DNA of 64,000 nucleotides from Sorghum bicolor. Taxonomy: Eukaryota > Streptophyta > Magnoliopsida > Poales > Poaceae. The translations under genes and the position numbers were made by a program. The stretch's first letter is position 1. The number at the start of each line of letters is the position of its first letter. The stretch spans positions 14,625,344 to 14,689,343 of the forward strand of contig NC_012877.2 of assembly GCF_000003195.3 (NCBI RefSeq). Reading direction: 5' to 3'. The notes under the pieces are model-generated. The model made no database searches. It saw nothing but the letters and a program-made list of their open reading frames with translations, and had not been told where the DNA came from. Positions 58,401 through 64,000 of this stretch are shown here, one piece after another.

Positions 58401-59818
58401 AATGAGCTTCAGGCGACACCAGAGTCAGAGGAATTGTGTGCTGAATTTGCACATTTGAACCTAGGAATTGTAGTTAATGCTAAGGAAATAGAGGTGACTC
58501 CTACTTTAGAAAAGGAGATATTGAAAGGACAATTGGAGGATGAGAAACTAAAGGAGATAGCACAGAATGTGGTACTAGGAAAAGCAACGGGATTCAGGAT
58601 GGATGACAATGGTATACTGTGGTTTGGGAAAAGTATTGGTGGTATGGTTTAAAGAGGGAGATGGCTGAGTATGTTGCTGTGTGTGATACTTGCCAGTGAG
58701 TGAAAGCTGAACATCAGAGGCCAGCTGGACTGTTGCAACCAATGAAGATTCGTCAATGGAAGTGGGAAGAAGTAGGTATGGATTTTATAGTGGGTTTACC
58801 ACATACACAGAGAGGATATGACTCAATATGGGTGATAGTAGATCATTTGACTAAAGTTGCTCATTTCATACCTATCAAAACTACATATAATGGAGATCGA
58901 CTGACTGAATTATACATGGAGAGAATTGTCTGTCTGCATGGGGTACCTAAGAAGATTGTGTCAGATAGGGGTACTTAGTTCACTTCTCACTTTTGGGAGA
59001 GTGTGCATAGTTCTTTGGGAACCAAATTGAATTTTAGTACGGCATATCATCCACAGACAGATGGACAGACTGAAAGGATTAACCAGATACTAGAGGATAT
59101 GTTGAGAGCTTATGCATTGCAGTGTGGAACTAGTTGGGACAAGAGTTTGTCATATGCAGAATTTTTCTACAACAATAGTTATCACCAGAGTCTTAAGATG
59201 GCACCATTTGAAGCATTATATGGTCGTAAGTGCAGAACACCTTTGTTTTGGAATCAGACTAGGGAGACTCAGGTGTTTGGAACAGATGTGCTTAGACACG
59301 CAGAACAACAAGTGCGGATTATTAGGGTTAAACTGAGAGTTGCATAGTCTCGTCAGAGAAGCTATGCAGATACACGTAGGAGAGAATTTGTATTCAAAGA
59401 AGGTGATTATGTCTATATGAAAGTGTCACCAATGAGGAGTGTGAAGAGATTTAATATGAAAGGAAAGCTAGCTCCAAGGTATGTTGGTCCGTTTAAAGTT
59501 TTGCAAAGGCGTGGAGAAGTGGCTTATCAGCTGGAATTGCCTGAAAGTTTGTCTGGTGTGCATGATGTGTTCCATGTGTCACAACATAAGAAGTGTTTGG
59601 GTGTACCTGAGGAACAAATACCGTTAGAAGAGCTTTTTGTTAAGGGTGATCTCACATATGAAGAGTATCTGGTTAAAATATTGGAAACAGCTGAGAGAGT
59701 CACTAGAAGTCGGGTCATTAGAATGTGCAAAGTGCAATGGAATCAGTATTCAGAAGCAGTGGCAACTTGGGAAAGAGAAGATGACCTAAGAAAATCATAT
59801 CCACAGTTATTTGAGTAA
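58401..59818 (+). pseudogene. Integrase with chromodomain of the outer element
   Basis: After NGILWFGK (about 58631) the sequence jumps to YWWYG-type wording and VCDTCQ, so roughly 37 residues including the two His of the HHCC zinc finger are deleted. Catalytic D, D and E are present in VGMDFIVGLPH, KIVSDRGT and DGQTERINQIL. Stops at about 58697 (TGA), 58976 (TAG) and 59345 (TAG). The C-terminal part has KVSPMRSVKRF, GKLAPRYVGPFKVLQRRGEV and a chromodomain (RVIRMCKVQWNQYSEAVATW) before the last stop at 59818. Chromodomains direct chromovirus insertion to methylated-histone chromatin. Confidence 0.9.
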
Positions 59819-59863
59819 GCGCGGTTCAATCTCGAGGACGAGATTCTTTTAAGGGGTAGAGTT

Positions 59864-62632
59864 TGTAACACCCAAAATTTGATTTCAATTAATAAGATTC
59901 AATTTGATTTATTTGAGAATTTTTGTGAGCATTTAAATTAGTAAATAAATAAATTTTTGTTGAAGTTAAAATCCAACATAGGGGTAGAGACATGTTTATG
60001 CATTAATGCTGGAGCATATTTAATTTTTGTGCTATGTGTTTTTGTTTAAAGTTTAAAGGAATTCATTCTCTATTTGAAAAGACTTAAGAAAAGAAAATAG
60101 AAAAAAACAAACCCCAGAAAAAAGCAAACCCCCAGCCCAGCGCAACAGTCGCAGCTCGGCCCAGGAGGAAGCCAGCTCGGCGCCCTCCCTTGCTCGGCCT
60201 AGCTACCCAAGCCGCAGCCAGTCTCCCACCCAGCCCAAACCGTGAGCTAACAGCCCAGCCGCGCGCCTTACCCTTCCCCCTCCTTGTTTTCGCTGACAGC
60301 CGGGGCCCTGCTCTCTACTTGTTGACGCAGGGGATGCACCGAGCGGCGCTCTCCTCCTTCCTCTCGCCGTGAGCGAGCCGGACTCGGCCGGGAAGCTAAC
60401 CGAGCCCGATTTCTCAGGATTTCCTCTTAATCGTGCCCAACCGAGCCCCTATAAAGCTCCTGGCCCCGCCCCACATACACTTTTTTGTTCTAAATGCGTC
60501 GGGGAAGTCCTAGCCACCACTAACGTCAAGGAGCGGATCTCGCCGAGCTCCTCTCGCGTGGCCGTCTTCTTCCGAGCCCTCTCGGGTCGCGAAAAGGGTA
60601 CTGATGAGCTCGCGACGCTCTTCTCCACCTCCCCGTGCCTTTAGATTTGTTTTTGGTGCACGGTTCCACTCGTTTGGAGTTCGCCGGCGAGCTACATGGT
60701 GGCGGCCATGGCGCCGCCGCGTCGGCGCTCGCGTCCGACCGACCGTCGGCCACCGCCAGCGCTCAGGAGTGTTCTCGGCCATCGGTTGAATGATCAACTG
60801 CCCTCAATAGAACGTAGCGGTTCGGCTACGAAAATTGCTAAAGAGTCCCTGAACTTCTTTACTTTAGAACCCGTGGTCCTTGGCGGTTTTCTCAGATTAC
60901 GTTTTCTTCGTTGAAAAGCGTATTTAGGTTTCGCTCAGTCAGTTTACGCTTTCATATATTTACAAGTTTGCAACTGGAATTGTTTTGCTCGTAAAAATGC
61001 TCATTTTAATTTCGAATTGACCCGTTCAAATTGCGTTAGGTTCGTAGTGGCGAGCTCTACATGTTAGTGGTACTGTATCACCAGTTTGAAACTTTTTAAT
61101 TTCGTAGTAGTATTTAATTAATGATTCTTCTATAGGAAATCTTAGAAAATTCATAACTTCTACGTTTTAATTTCGATTTTCGTGATCTTTATGTTTCTGT
61201 GATCGTAGCGCTGCGTAGAATATTTTATGAACTTTTATATTTGTTTTATCACTGTTGGTGTATTGTTCTAATTATAGCTTGTTTGCCTTGTGTATGATTG
61301 TCTTCGTGGGAATGCGTGTTATTGATTGATGTTTGAGAATAGACGGTGAGCCGTATGTTAGTGAGCAAGACCAAGTCTTTGACGACCAGCAGCAGTCTCA
61401 GGAGAGCTTTGATCAAGGAAAGTATAACTTGGGACCATCTTTATTACCTATACACAATCAATACAATATATATCATATGCATATGTCTACCTTGACGACC
61501 TTAGCAAAATTATTGATGATTGTTACCTGAATTTCTTGCTAACTATTTGATATGCATTTGGTGTAGTTTTTGCTAGTGTTGGATGTAATCCATGATCTTG
61601 TAAGATGATTAATAGCTATGCAATGAACGTTAAAAGAGGACTAATAACCATATGAGATCTTGTCTGTAAGTGATCACCGAGATAACATTGCAACCATGAG
61701 GGCTATAATGGCTCTCGCTTTAGCTCAGTATGAAGACATTTTGTAGCTTGTTAGAGTTTATCCGAAAGGGCACTAGAGGGGCTTGCCGTTTTGGGTATAG
61801 TGTAGCCTCTGTCTTTATGAGTATAGGCTGCGCGTCATTGTGCCATATTGGAAGGGGGGCTCTATATCTGTGCGCCTGGGAAACCTTGCGGCCCTAACAT
61901 ATTAGACAAACTTTTGAAAGGCTTCATAGTGATCCCTGCCGACCTTTCTTGGTAGTGGGTTAAGAGGCTGATCACCTCGGGCAAAAGGGTAAATCATGAC
62001 TCATTGGTAAAGATGTACAACCTCTGCAGAGTGTTTAAAACTGGTATACTAGCCGTGCTCACGGTTAAGAGCGGCCTTGGGGGTTCTTATATTAAAGATG
62101 ATGACACTTATTAAGTTATTATGTTCATTTGAATATCGCTTATGCTATGAGTTAATTATGCTTGCATTTGATCATGTGGTTATGAGATTTATTATGCTAC
62201 CTTGACTTTTGCTATTTAAATTATGAACATGCTATCCACATATAAAAGTTAAATGCAGTTAAACTGGTGGCAGCTATTTGAGCCTCATGAACCCCTAGTT
62301 ATACTTATTGAGTATGATATGTGCTCAGTCTTGCAATTTTCCCACACCTCAGGTTATGCAAATGATGATGACTGGAATGAGGATTATCGATATGAGTACT
62401 AGGTTTGATGTCAACTAGTCAACAGTTGTCGCGGTGTGATGCTTCCGTCGAGAGAGTTTACTTATTTCATTTATCATTTTTGTATAAAACTATGTGATTG
62501 ATATTGTTTCCGCTATGTAATAAACACTGTGATGATACTCTTGAGATTTGTCTACTTATGTGTGCGACTGTTTATAGGGCGCACATGAGTCTTTTATGCA
62601 TCCTATTTTGTTCTTGAAATATGGGTGTTACG
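59864..62632 (+). repeat. 3' LTR of the outer element
   Basis: 2769 bp; starts TGTAACACCC and ends GTGTTACG (final CA changed to CG). TATAAAG box near 60450. Purine tract immediately before it (59851-59861). Confidence 0.95.
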
Positions 62633-62637
62633 GCTAA

Positions 62638-63694
62638 TTAATTGAAACTTTTTTGGTTTATTTTCTAGCTATTAGATAGTGTATATTTATTTAGATATTA
62701 CATGATGTATTTATTAGATAATAGAAAATTTATTATATTATCTCGTAGTATGTTTGAGATGTTCCGTGTTGTATCCAAATTTTAAAAATATTTAATTTTA
62801 AAAAGAGTTAATGTTATGTAAATGTTATAAGATGTTTCATTGTGTATTTGGGTTGTTTATGTATTATGTATGTGATGCTCTATGATATATTTTGAGATGT
62901 TCAAGTAGTATAAAATCAGATATTTTATAATTATCTTTGAGAAGTCACATAGTATATGTGATATGTTTTATAGTATACTTTAGGTTGTTAGGATAATACC
63001 ATGTGATGTTGTTTTCAGTTTTTCTATAGGACTTTTTATTTCTTCTTTGCCACTTTACTCTAATTAAGTAATTTATTTTTATTTTTTTACCCTTTTAAAT
63101 TTCTTACACTCCATGAGATATATGTGATGTTCAGTAGTATATTTTGAGATATTTATGTAGTATAAATGGAGTGTTCTACGATTATGTTCAAGTATTCCTA
63201 TAGTACTTATAAGATGTTCTATAATATATTTTAGGTTGTTTAAATAATATATCCACTGTGATGCTTTTAATTTTGCTCTACTATGTGGTTTTTTTTGTTT
63301 TCCTTATGCTTTGTTCTATCTTTAATTAATGTTTTTATTTATGTTATTTATGTATCTTTGGTTGTTTACATAGTACCTTTACGATGCTCTATAGTATACA
63401 TTTTAGATTATTCAAGAAGTGTTTATGTGATATTTTTGTTTTAATCTATTACTTGCCTTTTTTTATTTTATGGTTTCCCTTATATTTTGTTCTAATTTTT
63501 ATTAATTATATCCATATATTTATATTTTTATTATTTTATTATTTTTTATATTTCATAACAAATATAGTTCATTCTTTTTATTTTCACCCTTATTATAATA
63601 CCATTAGCATGTTAATCTAAATCTAAAATACTGTTCTTCTAAGTCTAGAATATTTTTCTATGAAGACAAAACATTGTTTTTAAAACATAGAACA
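62638..63694. repeat. AT-rich sequence with a degenerate short repeat
   Basis: Motifs of the type GATGTTCTATAGTATATTTTGAGATGTT and TAGGTTGTTTAAATA recur at irregular spacing (about 62750-63440). The rest is T-rich and featureless. No gene supported. Confidence 0.45.
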
Positions 63695-64000
63695 TTAGTG
63701 ATAGGCTACCCAACGGTGATATTGGTATCATCATTGTCGGTTCATTGTTTGAATCGGCACTGATACTATCAGTGCCAGTTCGGGGCACATGACTCGGTAG
63801 GAGAAACTTTCTCATATGATGTTCGATGAATATAGACTTTATACCAATGTATATTGTAGTACTCGACGAGATCTACAATTTTGTGGTTCATAAATTTTCA
63901 TTTGAAGTTGTTTTAATGCATAAATATGCATCAGAATATTTTATAGAGTTAATACCATATATGTTGTATAGTCACAAGTGAGTGTGTACTATAGTGGTAA
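63695..64000. mobile_element. Start of a second CACTA-like element, cut by right edge
   Basis: CATTGTCGGTTCA and CGGCACTGATACTATCAGTGCC are followed by ACTTTCTCATATGATGTTCGATGAATA and GTACTCGACGAGATCTACAA. These match, in order and orientation, the left part of the element at 38.0 kb (ACTTTCTCATATGATATGTGATGAAGATA, GTACTCGATGAGATCTACAA). Same family; its exact terminus is unclear. Confidence 0.55.

Larger units (their letters stand above)
41005..62632 (+). mobile_element. Outer element: Ty3/gypsy chromovirus (Tekay/Del-like), 21.6 kb with nested insertions
   Basis: LTRs 41005-43756 and 59864-62632 are flanked by GCTAA at 41000-41004 and 62633-62637. The primer-binding site TGGTATTAGAGC (43759-43770) is one change from the initiator-Met type, and a purine tract (AAGGGGTAGAG) precedes the 3' LTR. 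Coding order gag, protease, RT, RNase H, integrase, chromodomain marks a chromovirus; LTRs of about 2.75 kb and the conserved CTCGAGGACGAG before the purine tract suggest Tekay/Del. Without the nest (46969-57050) the element is about 11.5 kb. The LTRs differ at about 11 of the first 175 bases, so insertion is not recent. All genes are broken. Confidence 0.95.

Noticed and set aside
62750..63440. Irregular repeats considered as a CRISPR-like array
   Set aside because: Repeats are degenerate, unevenly spaced and AT-rich in a plant nuclear setting; no spacer pattern.

Overview
This is nuclear DNA of a grass. The genes have short, compact introns with GT-AG borders, the transposons are grass types (Stowaway and Tourist MITEs, CACTA elements, a long-LTR chromovirus), and the window is mostly transposon sequence. 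An Andropogoneae grass such as sorghum is my best guess; that is inference, since no species marker can be checked here.

Region 1 (1-7.7 kb) is genic. A partial minus-strand gene for a small GRF-type zinc-finger protein runs off the left edge. It shares an upstream region with a complete plus-strand gene for the chloroplast chaperone ClpC: a 5' UTR intron, nine coding exons, 921 codons, every splice phase consistent.

Region 2 (7.7-14.4 kb) is intergenic. It holds a Stowaway remnant, a 0.77-kb foldback element, a 2.95-kb solo LTR in minus orientation with a TAACC target duplication, and a 5'-truncated LINE with a 13-bp target duplication.

Region 3 (14.4-19.1 kb) is a minus-strand gene for an RWP-RK (RKD-type) transcription factor. 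Joining six exons gives one uninterrupted 439-residue frame. Introns 3 and 4 carry three transposons, and one of them ends 16 bases from a splice acceptor.

Region 4 (19.1-41.0 kb) is a transposon mosaic. It contains MITEs (four copies of one family in the window), a nearly full-length but broken L1-type LINE, a CACTA element with AAA target duplication and a smaller element nested inside it, a remnant CACTA end with a possible Ulp1-like protease tail, a further CACTA-like element with internal repeats, and a three-exon fragment of a DEAD-box RNA helicase gene.

Region 5 (41.0-62.6 kb) is a three-level retrotransposon nest with all three target duplications visible. A Ty3/gypsy chromovirus (41005-62632, GCTAA) is interrupted at its protease/RT junction by a solo LTR (46969-57045, TTGAT). 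That LTR is itself interrupted by a non-autonomous gypsy-type element in the opposite orientation (48541-56884, GTTAC). All their coding regions are broken.

Region 6 (62.6-64.0 kb) is AT-rich repeat followed by the start of another CACTA-like element.

Two genes look functional, ClpC and the RWP-RK factor; the GRF-finger gene may be, but is cut. I found no evidence of a new multi-gene system. The most useful observations are the intact RWP-RK gene with its transposon-built introns, the fully resolved nest, and the methylation-type decay of the outer retrotransposon.
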